From contig CAYLIC010000054.1 of the NCBI GenBank assembly GCA_964383815.1, forward strand, positions 1-12,467: a stretch of 12,467 nt of DNA, given 5' to 3'. Under the pieces are notes generated by a model. It had not been told where the DNA came from, made no database searches, and was given only the letters and a program-made list of their open reading frames with translations. How positions within the stretch are numbered: the first letter of the stretch is position 1; each line of letters begins with the position of its first letter. This document shows, in pieces, positions 1 to 6,635 of the stretch. The DNA is from UBA11524 sp964383815 (GTDB taxonomy: Bacteria; Bacillota; Clostridia; Christensenellales; Aristaeellaceae). The translations under genes were made by a program, and so were the position numbers.

Positions 1-12
1 CTCCACAGCCAC
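1..12 (-). CDS. Start of an unidentified gene leaving the window (partial)
   Basis: Only four codons are visible: a GTG start at 12-10 followed by codons for Ala, Val and Glu. The start is chosen because a full AGGAGG ribosome binding site lies on the same strand at 25-20, seven bases before the GTG. No product can be named from so little. The context gives it its interest: it is the first gene beyond the left inverted repeat of the putative invertible segment, so it is the likely target of the switchable promoter. The alternative is a chance RBS-plus-GTG in non-coding DNA, which cannot be excluded. Confidence 0.45.
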
Positions 13-35
13 GCTGCGCCCTCCTTTCCAGCAAG

Positions 36-55
36 GCACATAATCAATATTATGT
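36..55 (+). repeat. Left inverted repeat (IRL) of the putative invertible segment
   Basis: The 20-base sequence GCACATAATCAATATTATGT is the exact reverse complement of 204-223. The repeat is itself nearly palindromic: 7-base arms ACATAAT and ATTATGT around a CAAT centre. This is the usual shape of a tyrosine recombinase core site, with two recombinase-binding arms around a short exchange region. Homology stops right at the repeat ends. No target-site duplication flanks the pair. Confidence 0.85.
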
Positions 56-129
56 TGTTACCGAAGAAAGGGAGAAGCCGTGCCTGGCCTGGCGCAGCCC
101 GCAAAGGGCGTGAAGGCCTGAAAAAAGGC

Positions 130-158
130 TTGTAAAATTCAAGAAGATGATGTATACT
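130..158 (+). promoter_or_regulatory. Sigma-A-type promoter inside the invertible segment, currently reading rightward
   Basis: A -35 hexamer TTGTAA (130-135, 4 of 6 matches) and a -10 hexamer TATACT (153-158, 5 of 6) are separated by an ideal 17 bases. A run of six A at 121-126, upstream of the -35, resembles an UP element. The predicted start is near 165, where a small hairpin (GCTAT/ATAGC, 165-180) would sit at the 5' end of the RNA. In the present orientation the transcript runs antisense into the recombinase gene. After inversion it would serve the gene starting at 12. Confidence 0.6.
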
Positions 159-164
159 GGTGTT

Positions 165-180
165 GCTATCGAAACATAGC
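165..180. repeat. Small hairpin at the predicted 5' end of the switch transcript
   Basis: A 5-bp stem GCTAT/ATAGC with the loop CGAAAC begins about seven bases after the -10 hexamer of the invertible promoter. It would travel with the promoter on inversion and stay at the 5' end of the RNA in both orientations. A stabilising role is possible but not shown. Confidence 0.35.
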
Positions 181-203
181 CATTTTTCGTGTTACCCAAG
201 GAC

Positions 204-223
204 ACATAATATTGATTATGTGC
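204..223 (-). repeat. Right inverted repeat (IRR) of the putative invertible segment
   Basis: Exact reverse complement of the left repeat at 36-55. It overlaps the last two sense codons and the TAA stop of the recombinase gene (stop at 218-216). Because both repeats are identical, inversion leaves the end of the recombinase reading frame unchanged. Confidence 0.85.
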
Positions 224-1052
224 ACACAAGGCCCAGAACATCCAGCCGCTGCCGTTCGGTGCGGCTGTTTTTGATGGTGTAAATCCGTGTGGTATCCATG
301 CTGCTGTGGCCCAGAATATCCGCCAGGCGCACAATGTCCCTGTGCCTTTGATAGAAGCACCGGGCAAACAGGTGCCGCAGGTTATGGGGAAACACCTTGC
401 CCGGCAGCACGGCGGCACGGGTGCACAGCTCTTTCATCTTCCGCCAGATGAAAAACCTGTCCAGGGGTTTTCCCCTGTCCGAAAGGAAAACGCAGCCGGT
501 GATAATGTGCCGCCTGTGGCAATATTCCAGCAGCACGCTGCACAGGCCCTTGGGCAGGAGGATGGTGCGCACCTTGGCCTTGGAGCATATCTCCACCAGC
601 CCGTTTTGCAAGGCCTCCACCGTAATGGCCCGGCATTCGCTAACCCGGATGCCCGTGGCGCAGATGGCCTGCATCACCAGCGCCAGCCGCTCGTCACCCC
701 TGGCGCGGGCCGTAGCAATCAGCCGCTGATATTCCGCCCGGGTCAGCTCCCGCCGCTCATCGGTGAAGGTGGTCCGCTGCACCTTCAGGAAGCGCAGCCT
801 CCACTCCGGATGCCCGCAAAAACCCACAAACTTGTTCACCGCCGACAGCATGGAATTGATGCTCCGCACCGCATACCCCCGCTGCTGCAGCGCCCGCTTG
901 AACCCCAGCAGCTGCTCCGCGCTTTCCAGCCTGTTGCCTGCCACCCGGGCCAGCAGCCGCACATCCCGCAGGTATTTGCCAATGGTATGCTCGCTGGCCT
1001 CGCCCCGCACCAGATGCCTGCGAAAGGCTTCAAGATATTCTGATATGATCAC
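216..1052 (-). CDS. Tyrosine recombinase (XerC/XerD-like), probable DNA invertase
   Basis: The 278-residue protein is a complete tyrosine site-specific recombinase. An N-terminal helical core-binding domain (about residues 1-90) is followed by the catalytic domain. The catalytic set is visible: Arg136 in TGIRVSE, Lys160 in SKAKVR, His223 and Arg226 in PHNLRH, His249 in LGHSS, and the nucleophile Tyr258 in RIYT. The start is a GTG preceded by GTGAGG four bases away; no strong promoter was seen upstream. The stop codon lies inside the right inverted repeat, so the gene and its probable recombination site are physically fused. The family includes integrases, Xer resolvases and promoter invertases. 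The lone gene, the adjacent inverted repeats and the absence of other phage or transposon genes favour invertase, by inference. The promoter at 130-158 now reads antisense to it. Confidence 0.93.
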   Translation of the reverse strand: MIISEYLEAFRRHLVRGEASEHTIGKYLRDVRLLARVAGNRLESAEQLLGFKRALQQRGYAVRSINSMLSAVNKFVGFCGHPEWRLRFLKVQRTTFTDERRELTRAEYQRLIATARARGDERLALVMQAICATGIRVSECRAITVEALQNGLVEICSKAKVRTILLPKGLCSVLLEYCHRRHIITGCVFLSDRGKPLDRFFIWRKMKELCTRAAVLPGKVFPHNLRHLFARCFYQRHRDIVRLADILGHSSMDTTRIYTIKNSRTERQRLDVLGLVCT

Positions 1053-1141
1053 GCAACCTCACTCCCGTTTTCCCACTGATTTCGTTCCCCGCGCCCGGTT
1101 TTCCTGCCCGGTGGGTGCCCCCGGTCAGCGGGCCTTGGTGC

Positions 1142-1173
1142 AAAAAAAGCCCACGCTCGCAGTGGAGCGTGGG
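1142..1173 (-). terminator. Strong intrinsic terminator ending the purine operon
   Basis: On the minus strand a perfect 9-bp GC-rich stem (CCCACGCTC/GAGCGTGGG) with a 6-base loop is followed, after one C, by seven T (1148-1142). It lies about 270 bases past the purL stop and 90 bases before the recombinase start, so it should insulate the recombinase from purine operon transcription. The same hairpin recurs at 1391-1414 without a T run. Confidence 0.78.
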
Positions 1174-1174
1174 T
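1147..1174. repeat. 28-base direct repeat with internal hairpin, copy 1
   Basis: Identical to 1388-1415. The repeat consists almost wholly of the palindrome CCCACGCTC-GCAGTG-GAGCGTGGG plus three leading bases and one trailing base. This copy is preceded by seven A on the plus strand, which makes it a terminator for minus-strand RNA. Confidence 0.9.
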
Positions 1175-1206
1175 CAGACTGTCAAAAAAGCCTCCGGGAG
1201 GTGTCG

Positions 1207-1224
1207 GAGGGCCCGCAGGCCCTC
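1207..1224. repeat. Perfect hairpin (7-bp stem)
   Basis: GAGGGCC and GGCCCTC flank a 4-base loop, CGCA. It is one of a series of palindromes in this spacer. No T run follows on either strand, so it is not a terminator by itself. Confidence 0.7.
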
Positions 1225-1267
1225 TGACTGCATTCGTATCGCGGGGCTTTGCCGCGCGGGCGGGGCG

Positions 1268-1286
1268 TTTCCGGCTCCGCCGGAAA
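1268..1286. repeat. Perfect hairpin (8-bp stem, 3-base loop)
   Basis: TTTCCGGC and GCCGGAAA flank the loop TCC. It shares the long-stem, three-base-loop design of the hairpins between purH and purD, which suggests one family of REP-like palindromes in this genome. Confidence 0.75.
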
Positions 1287-1310
1287 CTTTCCTTACGCGG
1301 AGGAACGGCC

Positions 1311-1334
1311 GTCAGGCCTGCCTGCAGGCCTGAC
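1311..1334. repeat. Perfect hairpin (10-bp stem)
   Basis: GTCAGGCCTG and CAGGCCTGAC flank a CCTG loop. The stem is GC-rich and perfectly paired, without an adjoining T run. Confidence 0.75.
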
Positions 1335-1353
1335 AGTGACGGAGCACAATTCT

Positions 1354-1382
1354 TCGAAAAAGTGGCAGAGCCACTTTTTCGA
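1354..1382. terminator. Possible bidirectional intrinsic terminator
   Basis: A perfect 13-bp stem TCGAAAAAGTGGC/GCCACTTTTTCGA encloses the loop AGA. The GC part of the stem is followed by five T on either strand, the classic bidirectional form. It lies 63 bases past the purL stop and could be the first stop signal for operon transcripts, with 1142-1173 as a backup. Confidence 0.55.
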
Positions 1383-1387
1383 CACGC

Positions 1388-1415
1388 AAGCCCACGCTCG
1401 CAGTGGAGCGTGGGT
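1388..1415. repeat. 28-base direct repeat with internal hairpin, copy 2
   Basis: Exact copy of 1147-1174, 241 bases away. It lacks the adjoining A/T run, so it is unlikely to terminate by itself. The two copies bracket the other hairpins of the spacer. Confidence 0.9.
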
Positions 1416-1444
1416 GATGAAGATTTGTTTGTGGCACGCTGGCG

Positions 1445-4400
1445 TTACCTGAAATAGTCCACGCCGCCTTCAAACAGGGTCTGGTACTTGTTGCCGGGGA
1501 CGTTCTTGTACAGGTTGTCGCCAGAGCGCTCGGTGTGGCCCATTTTGCCCAGTACACGGCCATCGGGGCTGGTGATGCCCTCAATGGCGAAATAGCTGGC
1601 ATTGGGGTTAAAGCGGGTGTCCATGCTGGGATGACCGGACAGGTCAACATACTGGGTGGCTACCTGCCCGTTTTCCGCCAGGCTGCGGAGCAGGCTTTCC
1701 GGGCCCACCAGCCGTCCTTCGCCGTGGCTGATGGCAATGGTATGCACATCATCTACACTGCACTTGGACAGCCAGGGAGACTTGTTGGAGGCAATCCTCG
1801 TGCGCACCAGCATGGACTGGTGGCGGCCAATCTCGTTAAAGGTCAGGGTGGGACACTGGTCATTGGTATCAACAATCTTGCCAAAGGGTACCAGGCCCAG
1901 CTTGATCAGTGCCTGGAAGCCATTGCAGATGCCCAGCATCAAGCCATCCCGGTTGTCCAGCAGGTCTGCCACAGCGTCCTTCATGGCAGGATTGCGGAAG
2001 AACGCCGTGATGAACTTGGCGGAGCCGTCCGGCTCATCACCGCCGGAGAAGCCACCGGGCAGAACAATCATCTGGCTGCGGGCAATGATGGAGGCCGCGG
2101 CCTTAATGGACTGGGTAATGGCGGCGGGGGTCAGGTTGTTGATGACCAGGATTTCCGCCTTGCCGCCTGCCCGCTCCACAGCGCGGGCAGTGTCGTATTC
2201 GCAGTTGGTGCCGGGGAACACCGGGATGAACGCCAGCGGCTTTGCCACAGGGGCAGCGGGCCTCATCCAGGTTTCCGCGGTGAAGGAGAATTTCTCCGTG
2301 GTTTCACCGTTGCGGCCCCGATAGGGGAACACCTTCTCCAGCTTACCCTCGTAAATCTCCTGCATGGGCGCTAGGTCGATGCGGTCGCCCTCGTACTCCA
2401 GTGCCCACTCTGGGATGGTGTCGCCCACCTTGCAGCCCAGGCTGCAGGGTTCGGCACACTCAATCAGCATGGAGCCAATCTGCTGGGCGAACAGGTCGCC
2501 CTCATAGTCGTCATCCACACGGGTGCCAATGGCATTGCCCAGGCCCATCTTGAACAGGCCCTCCGCCACACCACCCAGGCCCAAAGCCCACGCTGCAACA
2601 ATCCTGCCAGAGAGAATGCCCTCCCGCACCGCATCGTAATGGGCGGTCAGGGTGGCAGTATCGTGGGCATCGCAGGACAGGAGGCGCACCTCATGCCCTG
2701 CGGCCTTGAACTCGGGGGAAATGACCTGGCTGGCCTTTCCAGGAGCCACTGCAAAGGAGCACAGGGTGGGCGGTACGTCCATCTTTTCAAAGGTGCCGGA
2801 CATGGAGTCCTTGCCGCCAATGGAGGCAATATTCAGGTCAAGCTGGGCATCGAAGGCACCCAGCAGGGCCGCAAAGGGCTTGCCCCAGCGGGTGGGCTCT
2901 TCCGTCATGCGCTCGAAATACTCCTGGAAGGTCAGGTATGCCTGCTTGTAGTCAAAGCCCGCTGCCACCAGCTTGGTTACGCTTTCGACGACAGCCAGAT
3001 AGGAGCCTTCATAGGGGCTCTGGCTGAGAATTTCCGGGTGGAAGCCATACGCCATGCCGGACACGGTATCCGTCACGCCGTGAAGCACGGGCAGCTTGGC
3101 CACCATGGTCTGGTTGGGGGTCAGCTGACGAGTACCGCCGTAGGGCATGAGCACCGTGGCTGCGCCGATGGTGGCATCGAAGCGCTCACTGAGGCCCTGC
3201 TTGGAGCAGATGTTCAAATCGCCCACCATGCTGGCCAGCTTTTCGGCAACGGTGTTGCCTGCGAATATCACCTGCTCCACCTTGTCCTCTGGTACGGCAA
3301 CGGTGGTGTGCTTTTCGGCACCGTTGGAGTTGAGGAACTCCCGGCTCAAATCCACAATGGTGTTGTCCTTCCAGGTCATGCGCAGGCGGGGTTCCTCCGT
3401 GACCTCTGCCACCACAGTGGCCTCCAGGTTTTCGGCATAGGCGGCCTGCAAAAAGGCATTCACATCCTCGGGGGCCAGCACCACAGCCATGCGCTCCTGG
3501 GACTCGGAAATGGCCAGCTCAGTGCCGTCCAAGCCATCATACTTCTTGGGCACCTTGTCAAGGTCGATCATCAGGCCATCAGCCAATTCGCCAATGGCAA
3601 CGGACACGCCGCCAGCGCCAAAGTCGTTGCAGCGCTTGATAAGGCGGGTTACTTCCCCGTTGCGGAACAGGCGCTGGAGCTTGCGCTCGGTGGGCGCATT
3701 GCCCTTCTGCACCTCTGCACCGCAGGTTTCGATGGATTCCAGCTTGTGGGACTTAGAGGAGCCTGTGGCACCGCCGCAGCCATCGCGGCCTGTGCGACCG
3801 CCCAGCAGAACAATCTTGTCCCCGGGGGCGGGCACATCCCGGCGGACATTCTTCTCAGGTGCCGCACCCACCACCGCGCCAATTTCCAGGCGCTTGGCGG
3901 CATAGCCGGGGTGATACTGCTCGTCCACCAGACCGGTTGCCAAACCAATCTGGTTGCCGTAGGAGGAATAACCAGCGGCAGCAGTGGTCACCAGCTTGCG
4001 CTGGGGCAGCTTGCCGGGCATGGTATCCGCCACAGGCACCAGAGGGTTCGCCGCACCGGTTACACGCATGGCCTGATACACATAGGTACGTCCTGACAAG
4101 GGATCGCGGATAGCGCCGCCAATGCAGGTGGCTGCACCGCCAAAGGGTTCAATCTCCGTGGGGTGGTTGTGAGTCTCGTTTTTGAACATGAGCAGCCAGG
4201 GTTCCTCCACGCCGTCCACGTCCACGTTAATCTTGATGGAGCAGGCGTTAATTTCCTCACTCACGTCAATGTTGGGGGTCTGACCGATTTTCTTCAGGTA
4301 CTTGCCGCCCATGGTGGCCATGTCCATCAGGTTGATGGGCTTGCGGCTGATACGCTGGCCATACACGGTTTCCCGGGCGGCCAGGTAACGCTTGAAAGCC

Positions 4401-5131
4401 TTTTCTACCGCAGCCTTTTCAATTCGGGCATCATCGATGGTGGTCAGAAAGGTAGTGTGGCGGCAGTGGTCGGACCAGTAGGTGTCGATCATGCGGATTT
4501 CCGTCAGCGTGGGATCGCGCTTTTCGCTGGCGAAATAATCCCGGCAGAAGGCCAGATCATCCTTGTCCATGGCCAGACCGTACTTCTGCACAAAGTCCTG
4601 CACCGCATCCATGTCCATGGTAGTAAAGCCTGTCAGGGTTTCCACATGGTCGGGGGTATCGTAAACCTGCTGAAGGGTTTCCTTCTCTGCCAGGTCGGCT
4701 TCGCGGGCCTCCACAGGGTTAATCACATGCTTCTTCACCCGCGCCAGTTCATCCTGAGTAAAGTCACCATCCAGCATATACACACGGGCAGTGCGCACGG
4801 TGGGGCGGTCGCACTGGCCCACCAGCTGAATGCACTCCTCGCAGGAGGCTGCCCGCTGGTCGTACTGGCCGGGCAGATATTCCACCGCAAAAACTGCCTT
4901 GGCGCCCTGGGGCAGGGTATCGTAGGTCACATCCACCTGAGGCTCAGAAAACACAATGGGCTTGCAGGCAGCGTAGAGCTCCTCCGTCACGCCTTCCACA
5001 TCATAGCGGTTCAACAGCCGCAGACCTGTTACGCTCTTGATGAGTAGAATGTGGCGAATTTCGTGCAGCAGATGCTTGGCCTCCACTGCGTATTGGGGCA
5101 TTTTTTCAACATAGATGCGCTGAACGCTCAT
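1445..5131 (-). CDS. purL: Phosphoribosylformylglycinamidine (FGAM) synthase, single-chain
   Basis: Step 4 of purine synthesis: FGAR plus glutamine and ATP give FGAM. The protein has 1228 residues in one chain, matching the clostridial/streptococcal long form that carries PurS-, PurL- and PurQ-equivalent parts. Visible signatures are SDHCRHTTF at residues 220-228, NETHNHPTEIEPFGG at 318-332, GGGATGSS in the first synthase half and GGKDSMSGTF in the second. A class I glutamine amidotransferase domain starts near residue 968 (FIPVFPGTNCEYD), with nucleophile Cys1069 in GICNGFQ and the His1136/Glu1138 pair in SHGEGR. The ATG start overlaps the purD stop (ATGA) and is preceded by GGAGG seven bases away. 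The frame continues upstream into purD, but no start there has comparable support. It is the last gene of the operon; all catalytic parts appear intact. Confidence 0.97.
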   Translation of the reverse strand: MSVQRIYVEKMPQYAVEAKHLLHEIRHILLIKSVTGLRLLNRYDVEGVTEELYAACKPIVFSEPQVDVTYDTLPQGAKAVFAVEYLPGQYDQRAASCEECIQLVGQCDRPTVRTARVYMLDGDFTQDELARVKKHVINPVEAREADLAEKETLQQVYDTPDHVETLTGFTTMDMDAVQDFVQKYGLAMDKDDLAFCRDYFASEKRDPTLTEIRMIDTYWSDHCRHTTFLTTIDDARIEKAAVEKAFKRYLAARETVYGQRISRKPINLMDMATMGGKYLKKIGQTPNIDVSEEINACSIKINVDVDGVEEPWLLMFKNETHNHPTEIEPFGGAATCIGGAIRDPLSGRTYVYQAMRVTGAANPLVPVADTMPGKLPQRKLVTTAAAGYSSYGNQIGLATGLVDEQYHPGYAAKRLEIGAVVGAAPEKNVRRDVPAPGDKIVLLGGRTGRDGCGGATGSSKSHKLESIETCGAEVQKGNAPTERKLQRLFRNGEVTRLIKRCNDFGAGGVSVAIGELADGLMIDLDKVPKKYDGLDGTELAISESQERMAVVLAPEDVNAFLQAAYAENLEATVVAEVTEEPRLRMTWKDNTIVDLSREFLNSNGAEKHTTVAVPEDKVEQVIFAGNTVAEKLASMVGDLNICSKQGLSERFDATIGAATVLMPYGGTRQLTPNQTMVAKLPVLHGVTDTVSGMAYGFHPEILSQSPYEGSYLAVVESVTKLVAAGFDYKQAYLTFQEYFERMTEEPTRWGKPFAALLGAFDAQLDLNIASIGGKDSMSGTFEKMDVPPTLCSFAVAPGKASQVISPEFKAAGHEVRLLSCDAHDTATLTAHYDAVREGILSGRIVAAWALGLGGVAEGLFKMGLGNAIGTRVDDDYEGDLFAQQIGSMLIECAEPCSLGCKVGDTIPEWALEYEGDRIDLAPMQEIYEGKLEKVFPYRGRNGETTEKFSFTAETWMRPAAPVAKPLAFIPVFPGTNCEYDTARAVERAGGKAEILVINNLTPAAITQSIKAAASIIARSQMIVLPGGFSGGDEPDGSAKFITAFFRNPAMKDAVADLLDNRDGLMLGICNGFQALIKLGLVPFGKIVDTNDQCPTLTFNEIGRHQSMLVRTRIASNKSPWLSKCSVDDVHTIAISHGEGRLVGPESLLRSLAENGQVATQYVDLSGHPSMDTRFNPNASYFAIEGITSPDGRVLGKMGHTERSGDNLYKNVPGNKYQTLFEGGVDYFR

Positions 5132-6408
5132 GCCTGTACCTCCATCAAGGCCCGCTGGCCAATATCGTTTCGCTTGTGCATATCTGTGAAGCTGATTCTC
5201 TCTGCCGCCTGATAGGCCCCGGCAATGGCATCCTTCAGGTTGGGAGCAGTGGCTGTCACGCCCAGCACGCGCCCACCGGAGGTGAGGATGCAGCCATCCT
5301 CCGCCCGCTTGGTGCCTGCATGGAACACGCATGCGGTTTTCCCGGCTTCGTCCAGGCCGGAAATAGGATAGCCCGTCTGGTACTTTTGCGGATACCCGCC
5401 GCTGGCCAGCACCACGCAGGCCGCAGCACCAGTGGAGAACCTCACTTCCGTTTCCGCCAGGGTACCGCCCGTGGTGGCCTGCATAATGGTCAGCAAGTCG
5501 CTCTCCAGCAGGGGAAGCACCACCTGAGTTTCCGGGTCGCCAAAGCGGCAGTTGTATTCAATCACCTTGGGGCCATTCCTGGTTAGCATCAGGCCAAAGT
5601 ACAGGCAGCCACGGAAGGTGCGACCCTCGGCATTCATGGCAGCTATAGTGGGCAGGAAGATTTCCTCCATGCAGCGTGCCGCCATTTGAGGCGTATAGCA
5701 GGGGTTGGGGGCAATGGTGCCCATGCCGCCAGTGTTCAGGCCCTGGTCGTGGTCAAGGGCGCGCTTGTGATCCATGCTGGACACCATGGGCTTTACGCAC
5801 TTGCCATCCGTAAAGGCCAGCACGGAAACCTCCGGGCCTTCCAGGAATTCCTCAATCACGACCCGGTGGCCTGATGCGCCGAAGGCATTGTGCTGCATCA
5901 TGGTGCTGACGGCCTCCAGGGCTTCTGCCTTAGACTGGCAGATCAGTACACCCTTGCCCAGGGCCAGTCCGTCTGCCTTCACCACCAGGGGGCCTTCGGG
6001 CTGGGCGTTGATGTAGGCTACGGCCTCGTCATACTCGTCACAGGCAGCATAAGCAGCGGTGGGAATGCCGTATTTCTTCATCAGGTTTTTGGAGAAGACC
6101 TTGCTGCCCTCAATGATGGCTGCCTTTTTCTCCGGGCCAAAGGCAGGAATGCCCGCCTCCGCCAGCAGGTCCACCAGACCCAGACACAGGGGATCATCCG
6201 GCGCAACCACCACATAGTCCATCTTTTCCTTTTTGCAGTAGTCCACAATGCCCGTGATATCCGTGGCCTTCAGCGGCACCAGGCGGCAGATTTCCGCCAT
6301 GCCTCCATTGCCCGGCGCAGCAAACAGCTCCGTCACCCGGGGATTCTCCGCAATCTTTGCAGCAATCGCGTGCTCCCGCCCGCCGCCGCCAACAATCAAT
6401 ACTTTCAT
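5128..6408 (-). CDS. purD: Phosphoribosylamine-glycine ligase (GAR synthetase)
   Basis: Step 2 of the pathway: phosphoribosylamine, glycine and ATP give GAR. The 426-residue length is normal for the family. Seen in order: the N-terminal nucleotide-fold motif VLIVGGGGREHA (residues 3-14), the ATP-grasp segments VVKADGLALGKGV (142-154) and EEFLEGPEVSV (186-196), NTGGMG (225-230), and the metal/ATP-binding EYNCRFGDPETQ (284-295). The frame is open 24 codons upstream, but the ATG at 6408 is chosen because AGGAGG lies four bases before it and the protein begins as family members do. Its stop overlaps the purL start by ATGA, implying translational coupling. A 238-base hairpin-rich gap separates it from purH, the only large gap within the operon. 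Confidence 0.97.
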   Translation of the reverse strand: MKVLIVGGGGREHAIAAKIAENPRVTELFAAPGNGGMAEICRLVPLKATDITGIVDYCKKEKMDYVVVAPDDPLCLGLVDLLAEAGIPAFGPEKKAAIIEGSKVFSKNLMKKYGIPTAAYAACDEYDEAVAYINAQPEGPLVVKADGLALGKGVLICQSKAEALEAVSTMMQHNAFGASGHRVVIEEFLEGPEVSVLAFTDGKCVKPMVSSMDHKRALDHDQGLNTGGMGTIAPNPCYTPQMAARCMEEIFLPTIAAMNAEGRTFRGCLYFGLMLTRNGPKVIEYNCRFGDPETQVVLPLLESDLLTIMQATTGGTLAETEVRFSTGAAACVVLASGGYPQKYQTGYPISGLDEAGKTACVFHAGTKRAEDGCILTSGGRVLGVTATAPNLKDAIAGAYQAAERISFTDMHKRNDIGQRALMEVQA

Positions 6409-6434
6409 AATTCCTCCTGTTTCGCCTCCGGCAG

Positions 6435-6459
6435 CCAAAGGGGACGCTGTCCCCTTTGG
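6435..6459. repeat. Perfect hairpin 1 of the purH-purD gap (11-bp stem)
   Basis: CCAAAGGGGAC and GTCCCCTTTGG flank the loop GCT. It ends 26 bases before the purD start on the mRNA, leaving the purD ribosome binding site free. Confidence 0.88.
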
Positions 6460-6468
6460 AAACCTCTG

Positions 6469-6491
6469 CTTAAGGGACATTGTCCCTTAAG
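6469..6491. repeat. Perfect hairpin 2 of the purH-purD gap (10-bp stem)
   Basis: CTTAAGGGAC and GTCCCTTAAG flank the loop ATT. Its right side runs into the inverted repeat arm 6487-6504. Confidence 0.88.
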
Positions 6492-6504
6492 AATCCCTTT
6501 TGGG
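6487..6504 (+). repeat. Inverted repeat arm A
   Basis: TTAAGAATCCCTTTTGGG pairs with the arm at 6572-6589 with about two mismatches or shifts. The two arms place hairpins 2 and 3 in mirror-image orientation, like paired REP units in a mosaic element. Confidence 0.65.
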
Positions 6505-6571
6505 CGTGTGCTGCTGTCCGCATCTGCCGCACACCGTGACCCCCGCAAGGGAACCGCCCCGCTCCAACCCA

Positions 6572-6589
6572 CCAAAATGGGATTCTTAA
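6572..6589 (-). repeat. Inverted repeat arm B
   Basis: CCAAAATGGGATTCTTAA is the near reverse complement of 6487-6504. It leads directly into hairpin 3. Confidence 0.65.
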
Positions 6590-6607
6590 GGGGTGAAACC
6601 CCTTAAG
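6585..6607. repeat. Perfect hairpin 3 of the purH-purD gap (10-bp stem)
   Basis: CTTAAGGGGT and ACCCCTTAAG flank the loop GAA. It has the same 10+3+10 design and nearly the same stem as hairpin 2. Confidence 0.88.
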
Positions 6608-6614
6608 CGGGAGT

Positions 6615-6635
6615 GCAGAGGGCAGCGCCCTCTGC
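6615..6635. repeat. Perfect hairpin 4 of the purH-purD gap (9-bp stem)
   Basis: GCAGAGGGC and GCCCTCTGC flank the loop AGC. On the mRNA it is the first structure after the purH stop, 11 bases beyond it. No T run follows. Confidence 0.88.

Larger units (their letters stand above)
56..203. other. Putative invertible promoter segment (148 bp between the inverted repeats)
   Basis: This non-coding segment is bounded by perfect 20-bp inverted repeats and lies directly beside a tyrosine recombinase gene, whose stop codon is inside the right repeat. It holds one recognisable promoter, which reads rightward in the sequence given. Exchange between the repeats would map position x to 259 minus x and turn the promoter leftward. 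It would then lie about 80 bases upstream of the GTG start at 12. Recombinase-adjacent inverted repeats around a promoter are the known layout of phase-variable promoter switches in gut Firmicutes and Bacteroidetes. That this particular segment inverts is inference. Confidence 0.7.
1053..1444. other. Gene-free spacer between purL and the recombinase, rich in palindromes
   Basis: These 392 bases carry no convincing gene. They hold a 28-base direct repeat with an internal hairpin (1147-1174 and 1388-1415) and several further stem-loops between the copies: 1191-1201, 1207-1224, 1268-1286, 1311-1334 and 1354-1382. Two of the hairpins look like terminators. The part nearest the recombinase (1053-1140) shows its ribosome binding site but no clear -35/-10 pair. 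Confidence 0.8.

Noticed and set aside
56..203. A leftward promoter in the invertible segment as sequenced
   Set aside because: TTGGGT and TATGTT on the minus strand are only 15 bases apart and match poorly; the rightward promoter is clearly better.
36..223. The inverted repeats as ends of a small transposon (MITE)
   Set aside because: There is no target-site duplication outside the repeats, no transposase-type ends, and the recombinase stop codon lies in one repeat. The near-palindromic repeat with a short centre fits a tyrosine recombinase site better, though a MITE origin is not formally excluded.
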